DNA of 64,000 nt from Proteiniborus ethanoligenes (GTDB lineage: Bacteria > Bacillota > Clostridia > Tissierellales > Proteiniboraceae): the NCBI RefSeq assembly GCF_900107485.1, contig NZ_FNQE01000011.1, forward strand, positions 29,138 to 93,137. Direction: 5' to 3'. Both the position numbers and the translations under genes were made by a program. Position 1 is the first letter of the stretch, and the number at the start of each line of letters is the position of its first letter. The notes under the pieces were generated by a model, which worked only from the letters and a program-made list of their open reading frames with translations, ran no database searches and had not been told where the DNA came from. Shown here piece by piece: positions 28,578 through 37,644 of the stretch.

Positions 28578-28606
28578 ATATTATATTGTTGATATTTTTT
28601 TGTCAA
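28578..28606 (-). promoter_or_regulatory. Strong sigma-A promoter of the hyd maturation operon
   Basis: On the minus strand a perfect -35 TTGACA (28601-28606) and -10 TAATAT (28578-28583) are 17 bp apart. The start point would be near 28571, giving a leader of about 200 nt. Confidence 0.85.
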
Positions 28607-28651
28607 TAATTAATGCAAAATTAGCTTTTATATTTCTATAAAAGCCTTTTT

Positions 28652-29635
28652 TCAATAAATATATGTCAATATTTCAATTTTCTCAGGTTCTTTATAATAA
28701 GCTCTATTGTAATTTAGCTTGCCATCATCATCCCAGCTTATAAGTCTTAGAGAATATTCTGACGTACCTTTGTCTATTAACTGTTTTTCTTTTGTTTCTA
28801 TGTTAAGCAGATATACGTCTGTAGTTCCCTCTAGCTCAGTTTCTACTACTGCTTTTACCTGGCTTTCCTGTATCATAGCTATGTGTTTTGAATCAGGTGA
28901 CCAAAGAACTCCATCTATATAGCCAATGTTATAAAGCAATTCCTTCTCCTTTACATCGACAACATAGCCTCCCCTAGCCACTGAGGTGCCCACATCTGCA
29001 ATAATATATTCATTATTTGGAGACCATTTAAATTCGCAAATAATATCATTTACATCATCTATCCTTACTGGTTCATGATTACCAGTCTGCCATAAATACA
29101 TTTGGCTTTCTCCATCTCCATTATCTATTGCAAAAGCAACTTTAGATTTGTCAAAGCTCCACTGAATCACAATAATATCTTTTTTAGCATTCAATATATT
29201 ATCTATGGTGATATAATCACTTTCCTGTAGCTTAAATGCTTCTATGCTTTTTTCTTTTAGAGCCTCGGATACTTGGCTATCTTTATCCTGTTCAACAATT
29301 CTAATTATTTTTGCAGTTGCCTGCACTGGATAAGATTCTGCAACTGGACCTTCAAAGGTAACTTCTACTATCATTCCTTCTTTAAAATGTTCTGCAGAAG
29401 CCTTCTCTTTTGTTTTACCTATATATATTTTTGTGCTATTGTCTATTCTTATACTTGCTTTATCATAGGATGTATCTTCCTCAAGCTCCCCTTCAACCAT
29501 TATACTGGAAATTTTATCGGACATGTTTATGCCAGTAATTGACCCTCTTATATCTACTTTTTCTTCTTTTTGACAGCCAGTAAGGGTTATAATCATTATG
29601 ATTAAGGCTATAAGTATGAATTTTTTATAGTTCAT
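28652..29635 (-). CDS. Lipoprotein with beta-propeller-like C-terminal domain
   Basis: A 327-residue lipoprotein. Signal and lipobox are ITLTGCQKE (Cys about 21). Residues 25-120 form a small beta-rich domain with a basic/acidic mix (RGSITGINMSDK, IRIDNSTKIYIGKT). Residues 145-327 have propeller-type blades with repeated WSPDSKHIAMI / WSPNNEYIIA / SFDKSKVAFAI motifs as in TolB/WD40-like folds. It is anchored outside the membrane. It resembles the 32716-33462 protein in its second half. No function is assigned. Confidence 0.82.
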   Translation of the reverse strand: MNYKKFILIALIIMIITLTGCQKEEKVDIRGSITGINMSDKISSIMVEGELEEDTSYDKASIRIDNSTKIYIGKTKEKASAEHFKEGMIVEVTFEGPVAESYPVQATAKIIRIVEQDKDSQVSEALKEKSIEAFKLQESDYITIDNILNAKKDIIVIQWSFDKSKVAFAIDNGDGESQMYLWQTGNHEPVRIDDVNDIICEFKWSPNNEYIIADVGTSVARGGYVVDVKEKELLYNIGYIDGVLWSPDSKHIAMIQESQVKAVVETELEGTTDVYLLNIETKEKQLIDKGTSEYSLRLISWDDDGKLNYNRAYYKEPEKIEILTYIY

Positions 29636-29736
29636 AAATAGTCCTCCTTTTCTATTGTTAGCTTATTAGACCTTTGTATTGTTAGTTTTGTTCCCTTTTA
29701 GGCTATATTAAACTTTTCTCAAAATAAATAGATGAG

Positions 29737-30192
29737 TTATATTGTCTTTCCACAAGATTTACAGAATTTTGCATCCTCATCATTAAGCGCACCACATTGT
29801 CTGCATTTTATTTTTATTATTTCCTTTGTTTCTCTTTCAGCGTTTTCTCCCTTTATGTTCTTAACTACATCTATATTTTCAATGACATCATTTATCATTT
29901 TTCCCTTTGCAGCATTAAAAGGCTGTAAGTCTTCTCTTGCCTTTTCTGGATCTAAAATAAGTCCTGAGCCTGCAACACCTTTTGCCCCTATACTAACAAG
30001 TACATTTCCTATAATAATACATATCATCCCTACTACTGCTCTTAGAAAGAAGGTTGGTGGTCCTCCAAAGCTTGAGTTCATATCTATTGCAACTGTGATA
30101 AATGAGGAAAGAAACAAAATAACTCCTAGCACTATAAGTCCTAATCCTACATAGTAAATGGATTTTCTTTCTTTAGAAATTTTATTTGACAT
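29737..30192 (-). CDS. Membrane protein with C-terminal zinc ribbon
   Basis: A 151-residue protein. Two hydrophobic segments (about 16-35 and 47-65) are followed by a soluble charged stretch and a C-terminal zinc ribbon CRQCGALNDEDAKFCKSCG (CxxC-x10-CxxC). Such zinc-ribbon membrane proteins are common and mostly uncharacterised. RBS GGGGGG. It is monocistronic; the 276-bp gap upstream (30193-30468) holds no recognisable gene. Confidence 0.8.
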   Translation of the reverse strand: MSNKISKERKSIYYVGLGLIVLGVILFLSSFITVAIDMNSSFGGPPTFFLRAVVGMICIIIGNVLVSIGAKGVAGSGLILDPEKAREDLQPFNAAKGKMINDVIENIDVVKNIKGENAERETKEIIKIKCRQCGALNDEDAKFCKSCGKTI

Positions 30193-30468
30193 TTTATGAC
30201 CCCCCAGTCTGTATTTATTCTTAAATTTATTTTTTCTATATTAGGATTGTTTTTAGAGAAGATGCTGTCTGTATAAGTAGTAATTTTTTTCCTTAAAATA
30301 AAAACAAGACTATTGTTGAAAATAGAACTAGAATAACTAATATTATAGAGCCAATATTCTTTGTATTATTTCATCATATTTACTAGTATAACTGTTTAAA
30401 AGCAATCAATCAAATAGATACTATTCTAGCTCTAAATTATGTTATTTTATCCATATTGTTTAATTGCT

Positions 30469-31149
30469 TTATTTAACTATTTCTTTAAGTAAGCCTTTAT
30501 CATACATATATTTTTTTGGTTTATTGGGCTGAAAGTATATCTCAAACAGCTTTTTATCTCTATCCTTTAGAATTGATGACTCTGCTCCTATAGATTCATT
30601 AATGTCACAAGCATAAATTTTATTTTCATCTAATATGTATATTTTAGTTTGGGGAATTGTACCTAAAGTTGAAACAATTTCTTGCTTACCATCGTTATCT
30701 AAGTCAATTTCTGTTGTATTCCCATCTACTTGTATTATAGACCCCTGGAAATCTTCTTGTGTAAACCAATAAAATGCCTGGGCATAACTTGTGCCTAGTA
30801 TTCCATAAATCTTTATTGCTTCCTTTCCGAATACTTGGACTTCTTCTATACCCATTAAATCTTCTGGTGTATTTTCAACGGATACTTCACCTATTTGATA
30901 ATATTTATCCCTTAAATTAATTCCACCATTTATTTGACCGTCTTCTTTATCTTTAAAAATTAGTACCCTAGCCCCATTATCAATTGTTCTCTCTTGAATA
31001 ATTTCATCAATAGTGTCCAATTGCAAATCATTGATTCTAACTTTGTTAGCTTCAATAAAAGCTAAAGGAAGCGTGCTATTTTCTGGTTTACTGCATCCAC
31101 TAAGCAAGAATACTAAAATCAACAACATTATCCATACTTTAACCTTCAT
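30469..31149 (-). CDS. Hypothetical lipoprotein
   Basis: A 226-residue lipoprotein starting MKVKVWIMLLI, with lipobox LLSGCSK. The start at 31149 has GGGGGG 7 bp upstream; the longer frame from 31176 has none. The body is beta-rich with an FG-GAP/EF-like acidic segment VDGNTTEIDLDNDGKQEIVS that may bind calcium. It lies 38 bp downstream of the methyltransferase and may be co-transcribed with it. No family name is recognised. Confidence 0.78.
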   Translation of the reverse strand: MKVKVWIMLLILVFLLSGCSKPENSTLPLAFIEANKVRINDLQLDTIDEIIQERTIDNGARVLIFKDKEDGQINGGINLRDKYYQIGEVSVENTPEDLMGIEEVQVFGKEAIKIYGILGTSYAQAFYWFTQEDFQGSIIQVDGNTTEIDLDNDGKQEIVSTLGTIPQTKIYILDENKIYACDINESIGAESSILKDRDKKLFEIYFQPNKPKKYMYDKGLLKEIVK

Positions 31150-31187
31150 ATTTTCCCCCCTTATGATAAGAAACAACTATTAAAATC

Positions 31188-31985
31188 TTATTTTTGTGCA
31201 AGGAACAGCAAGTGATTGCTCCATCCTAAAAACTCTGGCTTTTCACTATAATAGAAATGAAAATTGAGCCACAGCTCATAGCTTTCTTCGTCCATATTAT
31301 TTATTTTGTCCGCCAGCAATTCACTTAGTCCATCTGCTGCAACTTCAGCCACAATTGTTAGTCCTGATTTTTTGATTAATTCTCTCGCTTGATCAACAGT
31401 TGCAAATACAAAAGGAAAGTCTTTTACCTTGAAGGTTTTATGATTATATTGCTCTCCTTTTAAAAAGCCTGATTGATAGCACATGGTTTCCGTTACAATG
31501 ACCATATCATTGCTAATAAAAGCAAAAAACATTATGCCATCATTTTTACATACTCGTTTTACTTCTTCAATACATTTGAAGCGATCTTCTATGTTCTCCA
31601 AATGATATAAAGGGCCAAAGCACAATACAATGTCATAGTTATTATCCTCAAGTTTAGAAAGCTCTAAAGCATTACCTTGAAATACTTTAAGCTTCATATC
31701 TGGTCTTTTCTTTTCTCTAATACGTTTCACATGCTTTTCAACTAGTTCTATCGAGGTCACCTCATAACCTTTTTCTGCAAAGTACAAGCTATGTTCCCCA
31801 GCACCTGCTCCTAAATCTAAAATTTTCATTCCAGGCTGTAAATGTTTTTCAATTTGCCTAACTGTAGTTAAAAACTCAACTCTAGTTGCTTTGGAAGATA
31901 ACCTGGAATCTTCATCAAATATTTCATAAAGAGCTGAAACCCTCTCTTCTTCACTTTTAATTCCTAATAAGTCTTCTATTTTCAA
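31188..31985 (-). CDS. Class I SAM-dependent methyltransferase
   Basis: A 265-residue methyltransferase. SAM motif I is ILDLGAGAGEHSLYF (about residue 56), motif II has an acidic SIEL, and IVLCFGPLYHL is motif IV. It starts at TTG (31985), 8 bp after AGAGGTG. The C-terminal tail with LWLNFHFYYSEKPEFLGWSNHLLF is typical of small-molecule methyltransferases in Clostridia. The substrate is not predictable. Confidence 0.88.
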   Translation of the reverse strand: MKIEDLLGIKSEEERVSALYEIFDEDSRLSSKATRVEFLTTVRQIEKHLQPGMKILDLGAGAGEHSLYFAEKGYEVTSIELVEKHVKRIREKKRPDMKLKVFQGNALELSKLEDNNYDIVLCFGPLYHLENIEDRFKCIEEVKRVCKNDGIMFFAFISNDMVIVTETMCYQSGFLKGEQYNHKTFKVKDFPFVFATVDQARELIKKSGLTIVAEVAADGLSELLADKINNMDEESYELWLNFHFYYSEKPEFLGWSNHLLFLAQK

Positions 31986-32034
31986 TTTATAGTCACCTCT
32001 GCTAATTTAATTGATTGATTCACACAAATAATAT

Positions 32035-32601
32035 CTAGACGTCAAAATCAAACTCTATTATTCTCCAGCCTTCCTCTAGTTCCCTAAAATATAAATTCAA
32101 AAAGGTTGGCGGACTAACCGGTTCATTATATTCGTCCACATAGAATTCTCTTATATGAATTACATATGTATTATTCTCTTCATAATATCCATATCCTTGA
32201 ATAACCATATCTTCATATCCAATTTCACCATCATTATTATATAGTAAATATTTTATTTCGTTTCCGTATACTTCATATTTGCCATAAATTTTATTTTCCT
32301 CTTCTATTATTTAGATACTATCAGATATAATTTCTTTTAACTTCTCAATATTACCTTGAGTATGTCCTCTAACAAATTCTAAAGCTATATTGCTTAGTAT
32401 AGGGAATATGGCTTGTTGTTGCTCCAGCTTTTCAATATAATCATTTTTTTCTTTTAAATCAGATTCTAATCTTTTAATGCTTTTTTTTAATTCTTGTATT
32501 TTATTGTTTTCGTCATTATCTGTATTTACTGTATTGCCGTTGTATGTGCACCCAGATATAAAAAGAATACATATGATAGAAATAAAAGCTATCTTTTTCA
32601 T
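32035..32601 (-). pseudogene. Lipoprotein gene interrupted by one in-frame TAA
   Basis: The frame from ATG 32601 (lipobox FISGCTY) runs 96 codons to a TAA at 32311-32313 and then continues in the same frame for 91 more codons to TAG at 32035-32037. The downstream part (KIYGKYEVYGNEIKYLLYNN, then FLNLYFRELEEGWRIIEFDF) reads as a normal beta-rich domain with no start or RBS of its own. The N-terminal part has a coiled coil. A single nonsense change in a protein of about 188 residues is the simplest reading. Confidence 0.75.
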
Positions 32602-32715
32602 AATCGTAACTCTCCCATATGAAAACTCATTATCAATTTCTTTTAAAAGGTAATGCTATTTGACTATTATTTTAATTCTCTCTTTTTTAGACCATATTAT
32701 TGAATGAAAGGTTCC

Positions 32716-33462
32716 TTAATAATACTTTATGATTTTAGTAAACTCCTGCTCGATATCATTTTCTGTTTCCATATATATTAATTGAATTGATAAATAACTA
32801 TTATCAAGCCACTCAGACAGCTTTGCTATTGTGTGAAATTCCCCTTGAGGTTGTTTTTCGGCTAACTCTTCCTCTAGCAATTCAGTACTCGTTATAGAAA
32901 CTACTTTTTTAAGACTACTTGAATTGATTATATATATATCATATTCACTAATGTTTGAGATCAATGTGTAAGCAAAGTAGTTTTCATCAGGAGACCAAAT
33001 AATCTCTTGTACCTGACCAATAAAAGGACCTTCAACAAAATCTATATTACTGTTCTCTACATTTAGTACACCAGTTATAGTGGAAAATGAAGCGGCAAGG
33101 TATAGGTGAATTGAAAAAGCTACTTTTTTCTTGGAAGGTGAAAGGACGGCATTGTCTATAAAGTCAAAGGATTTAGGCTCTAGCTCTATAGTATCATCAT
33201 GAAGTTTTGCTCCATTTACGTCAATGGTCTTTCCCCACTCTTTCTCTAAAGCAGAGATAATATTTTCGACATTAAGTATTAGTTTCTTTTCTTCTAGGTT
33301 GTAAACATTGTTAGAGTTGAAAATTAATAAAGGGTAATTTATTTTGACATGACTGAAGCTCATGGCTTCTAAAAGTTCTTCTGGAAGCTTAGTAGCAGTA
33401 TTATGGTTCCTGTAACATTTTACCATGGTGTGAAAAGTGATAAAAAAAGAATCGTATTTCAT
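32716..33462 (-). CDS. Hypothetical beta-propeller-like protein, possibly 5'-truncated
   Basis: A 248-residue protein with AVLSPSKKKVAFSIHLYL and IIWSPDENYFAYTLI, the same blade motif as in the 28652-29635 lipoprotein. It has no signal peptide and no convincing RBS before ATG 33462. Relatives of this type are normally exported, so it may be the remains of a longer gene. The function is unknown. Confidence 0.6.
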   Translation of the reverse strand: MKYDSFFITFHTMVKCYRNHNTATKLPEELLEAMSFSHVKINYPLLIFNSNNVYNLEEKKLILNVENIISALEKEWGKTIDVNGAKLHDDTIELEPKSFDFIDNAVLSPSKKKVAFSIHLYLAASFSTITGVLNVENSNIDFVEGPFIGQVQEIIWSPDENYFAYTLISNISEYDIYIINSSSLKKVVSITSTELLEEELAEKQPQGEFHTIAKLSEWLDNSYLSIQLIYMETENDIEQEFTKIIKYY

Positions 33463-33503
33463 TTATCATCTAAGTCCAGCTTTTAGCTTGCCTTAATCAT
33501 GGT

Positions 33504-34031
33504 TTATAGTTTAATCCAATATCTTTGAATAATTTCAGAAAAGGTTTCACTAAAGATTTCATTTTCTAATACTCCATTGTTTTTTTGAATAACCCTAGCA
33601 GATGCGACATTTGCTTTATCACAAGTGATTAAGATTTTATCTAGGTTTATCTCTCTGCATTTTTGTAAAGCTGACTTTAGCATTAAAGTTGCATATCCCT
33701 TTTTTCTTTCAGTAGGCCTTATTGAATAACCTATATGACCACCCTCGTTCAAGAGAAATTCATTCAGTTTATGCCGTATATTAATCATTCCAACAATTTT
33801 GTTGTCTAATGATCTAACAAAAAAGTAGGTATTTGCAGGTACTCTTCCTTCTGGAATATTAGGTAAATCTAAATCTTTCTCTAGCTTTAGTAGCCATTCA
33901 TCATAATTGTGGTAGCTATCAAGTCCACCTGTTCCGTTGATTTCTGAATTGTACTCTATAAATTCCTGTATATATTCATAAGCTTCTTTTTCATATTCTT
34001 TGGAAGGTAATATCAATCTTATATCATTCAT
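33504..34031 (-). CDS. GNAT-family N-acetyltransferase
   Basis: A 175-residue acetyltransferase. The acetyl-CoA loop is in GYSIRPTERKKGYATLMLKSAL (R/Q-x-x-G-x-A variant), preceded by VGMINIRHKLNEFL. The LDKILITCDKANVASARVIQKN stretch identifies it with RimJ/RimL-like or small-molecule GNATs. RBS AGAGGTGA. It is one of six GNAT genes within 9 kb. Confidence 0.87.
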   Translation of the reverse strand: MNDIRLILPSKEYEKEAYEYIQEFIEYNSEINGTGGLDSYHNYDEWLLKLEKDLDLPNIPEGRVPANTYFFVRSLDNKIVGMINIRHKLNEFLLNEGGHIGYSIRPTERKKGYATLMLKSALQKCREINLDKILITCDKANVASARVIQKNNGVLENEIFSETFSEIIQRYWIKL

Positions 34032-34120
34032 TTATTCACCTCTTAATTTGAACAAGTCATCATACTCATAATATATAAATGTATTTCTTGACTATTAGAT
34101 TCTTTATTTTATACGACAGG

Positions 34121-34468
34121 TTACTGGCGCTTCAATATATAATTTTCCACTGAATCCCTACACAATTCAAGAAAAGTTTCTTCTCCTATTGTATTGATTT
34201 TGAAGAAAACTGCCTGGCTACCTCCAGAGGTGATAGCAGAAATAAATATTTCTTGTTCTTTTCCTACAAGCGTAATATTAAGACTTACACGGTTACTTCC
34301 TGCCATGCTATAACGCTCATAAACTCGGACGGCCATTTTCACATCTCCCATGGTAATATCACTTCCATCTTCGTAACTAACTGAAACACTTCCATTAGTA
34401 ATGTCCCTGTGTAACCAATCTAATAACTCATTAAAATTCCCTTTGAGCCTTCTCTCATATTTTGCCAT
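34121..34468 (-). CDS. Small hypothetical protein, probably DUF6054
   Basis: A 115-residue protein (MAKYERRLKGNFNELLDWLH; SVSYEDGSDITMGDVKMAVRVYERY; ITSGGSQAVFFKINTIGEE). The pattern resembles the DUF6054 family, a small alpha/beta domain of unknown function. RBS AAGAGGTG. It is monocistronic. Confidence 0.7.
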   Translation of the reverse strand: MAKYERRLKGNFNELLDWLHRDITNGSVSVSYEDGSDITMGDVKMAVRVYERYSMAGSNRVSLNITLVGKEQEIFISAITSGGSQAVFFKINTIGEETFLELCRDSVENYILKRQ

Positions 34469-34524
34469 ATTTACACCTCTTTTTAAAAAATAATTAATTT
34501 TAAAAATAAAGATAGCTCTTATCG

Positions 34525-34587
34525 CTGTTTCACTTCCTCAAAAGCAGTGTTACGACTTTAACAAGGCTTGAGAATGCAGCATTGATG
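34525..34587 (+). repeat. Partial copy of dispersed repeat family A
   Basis: This stretch matches 44585-44648 over about 60 bp (TTTCACTYCCTCA, GTGTTACGRCTT, TTGAGA). It is the most divergent copy of the repeat described at 44519. Confidence 0.45.
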
Positions 34588-34594
34588 TTAGCTG

Positions 34595-35788
34595 TTAGAT
34601 AACAAACTTTTTACACTCTAAGACAATATCTTTACAATTATTGAAGCTTGCAAACCTTTCAATACAACCTCTAATATCCTCATAAAGGTCATTATGGATG
34701 TCAACGGCATTTTCAAACCAAAAGTTCTTAACTATAAGCTGTTTTGATTTTCTATCATTTATTACTTCTATTCTACCAATAAAGCTGTCCCCAGCTAGAA
34801 CAGGTAACACATAATAGCCATATTTTCTTTGAATAATAGGCGTATATATTTCCCATTTATATTCATAATTAAAAATTTTATTAATCAGCTTTCTATCCCA
34901 AAGCATATTGTCAAGAGGAGCTATGAATTCAGTTCGACCTATAAATTTACTGTTATTTAGCACCGCTTCAATTAGAGGTTTGTCTTCTGATAGGCAATAG
35001 AATTCTTCAGATATTCCTTCAATAAGGATTTTGTTAATCCGACCTTCTTTAAATAATTTTTCAAATATAATATTGCGACTTGATGATTTTAGTCCACCAA
35101 TCCCAAGCCATGCATCTGATGGTTTGTTCCAAAGAATTCCCACTGCACCAATACGTCTCAAAATTCCCCACTGCAAATACTCTTCTTGTGTTATATTAGG
35201 GTCATGAGCATTTAATATCTCTTCTGGAATATATCTATTAGCAAGAGAATAATGCTTGATTGTCCCTTTTTTATGATGAATAATAAGTTCTCCTTGAAAA
35301 TACAATGTTTCTAGTACTGCACGAGATAAGGTTGTGGGGCTCCAATACCAATCTACTTGTTTATTAAAATTGACATCCTTTGAAGACACAAAGCCTTTTT
35401 CTATAATAATTGTCTTTATTTCATCTATAACAGCATAGATTTGCTCCTTGCTTCTGACATTTTGTTTGTAGACAGCCCGTTGACGCGAAAAATATTTCCA
35501 GTCTTCTATGCTGAAAATAGACATATTCTTATCAAAATAATCAACAAGCTTTCTGTCTGTGTATAAGAGTTTATAAAGCATATCCTTAGAAAATCCTTTT
35601 ACTCTCGATTGCAATACTATCTCAGGATTTTTCCCACAAACATCAATAGGATCAAACTGGATGCAGCCTGCTTGCTTTATATAATCGCATACCCCTTGTT
35701 CTCCAATAAATTTGTAATTATCCATTAAGCCTTGTTTTAATAAGATAAAATGCCGAGCTTGCTTATTTGTAAGCTTAATTTGTTCCAT
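34595..35788 (-). CDS. YcaQ-like winged-helix DNA glycosylase family protein
   Basis: A 397-residue protein of the YcaQ/AlkX type, which unhooks DNA interstrand crosslinks in characterised members. Motifs are CIQFDPIDVCGKNPEIVLQSRV (near 38) and FIAPLDNMLWDRKLINKIFNYEYKWEIY, followed by KYGYYVLPVLAGDSFIGRIE near 320. The start at 35788 has GGGGGG 6 bp upstream; the ATG at 35812 lacks one. It is monocistronic. Confidence 0.82.
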   Translation of the reverse strand: MEQIKLTNKQARHFILLKQGLMDNYKFIGEQGVCDYIKQAGCIQFDPIDVCGKNPEIVLQSRVKGFSKDMLYKLLYTDRKLVDYFDKNMSIFSIEDWKYFSRQRAVYKQNVRSKEQIYAVIDEIKTIIIEKGFVSSKDVNFNKQVDWYWSPTTLSRAVLETLYFQGELIIHHKKGTIKHYSLANRYIPEEILNAHDPNITQEEYLQWGILRRIGAVGILWNKPSDAWLGIGGLKSSSRNIIFEKLFKEGRINKILIEGISEEFYCLSEDKPLIEAVLNNSKFIGRTEFIAPLDNMLWDRKLINKIFNYEYKWEIYTPIIQRKYGYYVLPVLAGDSFIGRIEVINDRKSKQLIVKNFWFENAVDIHNDLYEDIRGCIERFASFNNCKDIVLECKKFVI

Positions 35789-35812
35789 CTTTATCCCCCC
35801 TAATAATTCCAT

Positions 35813-36284
35813 TATATTCTAAGTAATATAACTTTTCAAACATATGTTCTTTAAAATACAATACTATTAATTTTATAATATTAAGGGATAACTCTATATC
35901 CAATATATAGGTGAAAACTCCAATCAGAGAGAGCTTGTACCCTTAGATTAGTTTAGGGAGAATCCCTCTGGAATTCTCCCTAATTATTTAAAATGTTCAC
36001 TATCATTACTGTCCAAATTTCTTTGTTTTTCCCAATAACCAGAGGTTTTCAATTTATTATTCCGTTATCATTATTCCCCTGTCTCCATACGATATTTATT
36101 TAAAGAATACTGTGCTTACTCTGTACCCTTTCCAGGCGATATCCATGGTAAACCTTACCCAAAAAATTCCTTTTTTAACTGTATTGCAATCTACCACCAA
36201 CTTTTATCACATTTATTATAATTAGAATATTTTATACCGGTATCATAATTATGGTTATTTTCTATTGGGTAATATATATTAACT
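35813..36284. other. Non-coding stretch with a hairpin and decayed coding traces
   Basis: The only clear structure is a perfect 11-bp hairpin (TTAGGGAGAAT 35953-35963 with 35973-35983). On the minus strand near 36100-36170 short open pieces such as MDIAWKGYRVSTVFFK are broken by stops and look like an old gene remnant. No intact gene is seen. Confidence 0.5.
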
Positions 36285-36737
36285 TTATAATGTTATTCTA
36301 AAAATTCCAGATGATTCTCCCCAGGGATGATAGCCTGTTCCAATCCTTGAAAATCCGTATTTCTCGTAATACCCTACGTGATCGGAACAAAGATATAAAT
36401 TACTGAAACCTCCTTGTTTAGTATCTTCTTTAGCCTTCTCCAACAATAAGGCTCCATACTCATTACCTCGGTACTCTTTTTCAATGTACAATGCGCAAAC
36501 CCAAGGATATAAATCCATCCTACTTATGAAATCATTAGTTATCAGACCTGCGCAGCCAATTATTTTATCCCCATTCATTAATAAATACCACTGTGGCAAA
36601 GGTGCTACTGCATCAATGCAGTGTGTTATACAATCTTCATAGACTATATTACTAGCTTCATTTCCCCATTTATTTTGAAAGTATTGAATTGCTAAATCCT
36701 TGTACTCTGGATTTTCTCTTACTGATACTAAATTCAT
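36285..36737 (-). CDS. GNAT-family N-acetyltransferase
   Basis: A 150-residue protein with a GNAT core: ALYIEKEYRGNEYGALLLEKAKED (acetyl-CoA site, R-G-x-x-Y-G) and NLYLCSDHVGYYEKYGFSRIGTGYHPW. The substrate is unknown. RBS AGGAGGAG. Confidence 0.88.
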   Translation of the reverse strand: MNLVSVRENPEYKDLAIQYFQNKWGNEASNIVYEDCITHCIDAVAPLPQWYLLMNGDKIIGCAGLITNDFISRMDLYPWVCALYIEKEYRGNEYGALLLEKAKEDTKQGGFSNLYLCSDHVGYYEKYGFSRIGTGYHPWGESSGIFRITL

Positions 36738-36844
36738 TTTTATCTCCTCCTAACCTATTTAAACCACATAAATTTATGCTTATTATTACTTCATTTTGGT
36801 TCCTATAAATACTAAATATTCGTATGCTTTTCTTATAATACTTG

Positions 36845-37342
36845 CTAAATGGTACTTTTAATATCTTTTGAGTAAATGAAAAACTCCTCTGTCTTATTTG
36901 AAAATTTATCAGTTTTATAAAAACCTATCTTTTTATAAATATTAATAGCGACACTGTTATCATCATGACACGATAATTTTATTGAATCTGCTTCACCAAA
37001 TGGTTTAGATTCTATATAATTTAACACCTGGTAGAGTGCCTCTTTACCATATCCCCTGCCTTGGTATTTGGCGTCAATCATTATTGCATCAATCATGTAG
37101 GAATTCTCTAAAAAATAATATGGTTCAACATTCTTGGGTACATATACTATCTTTGTAAATCCAACGGGCTGTGATTCGTTGAATAAAGCAAAACATATGT
37201 CAGGATACCTCAATTTTAAATTAACATAAGCCTGTGACATAAAAACAGAAATTGATGGTAGATACTTACCTTGAGATTCACTTGGTTTTAGATCCACTAC
37301 CTGCCAGAAGTTTTCCCATGTTATTTCTTTTATTTCTATCAT
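36845..37342 (-). CDS. GNAT-family N-acetyltransferase
   Basis: A 165-residue acetyltransferase: DAIMIDAKYQGRGYGKEALYQVL (QGRGYG acetyl-CoA site) and DDNSVAINIYKKIGFYKTDKF. It resembles spermidine acetyltransferase-like (PaiA/BltD) proteins. The start at 37342 follows AGGAGG by 9 bp; the ATG at 37372 does not have an RBS. Confidence 0.88.
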   Translation of the reverse strand: MIEIKEITWENFWQVVDLKPSESQGKYLPSISVFMSQAYVNLKLRYPDICFALFNESQPVGFTKIVYVPKNVEPYYFLENSYMIDAIMIDAKYQGRGYGKEALYQVLNYIESKPFGEADSIKLSCHDDNSVAINIYKKIGFYKTDKFSNKTEEFFIYSKDIKSTI

Positions 37343-37393
37343 GAATGCACGCCTCCTTGTCTTGATATACATTTGGAAATAAAGGTCCCTATA

Positions 37394-37627
37394 TCAAATC
37401 AACCCTTTGCATATACAAACTATAAATGCGTTTTTACTATTAATTAGTGTTTTTATAGAACTATATACAAGAAGAGGAATAGCAAAAATCATTATAATAC
37501 CCATCAACCTTACTAATATATCTGGTAATTCAATCCCAAGAAGTGACGAAAAAGAATTTATAATAGTTGCAATCCCAACAATCAATAAACTAATTCCCCA
37601 AATTGTTTTGTTTCTCTTACTATCCAT
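37394..37627 (-). CDS. Small two-helix membrane protein
   Basis: A 77-residue protein starting MDSKRNKTIWGISLL, with two hydrophobic helices (about 9-30 and 38-60). The start at 37627 follows GGAGGTG; the longer frame overlaps the upstream pseudogene. It overlaps no other gene and has no recognised family. Confidence 0.65.
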   Translation of the reverse strand: MDSKRNKTIWGISLLIVGIATIINSFSSLLGIELPDILVRLMGIIMIFAIPLLVYSSIKTLINSKNAFIVCICKGLI

Positions 37628-37644
37628 TAAAAACACCTCCACTT

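Noticed and set aside
30293..30370. A hydrophobic minus-strand tail (NIGSIILVILVLFSTIVLFL)
   Set aside because: It looks like the end of a membrane protein, but the frame has no start codon and closes with a stop just upstream. Too short to support as a gene.
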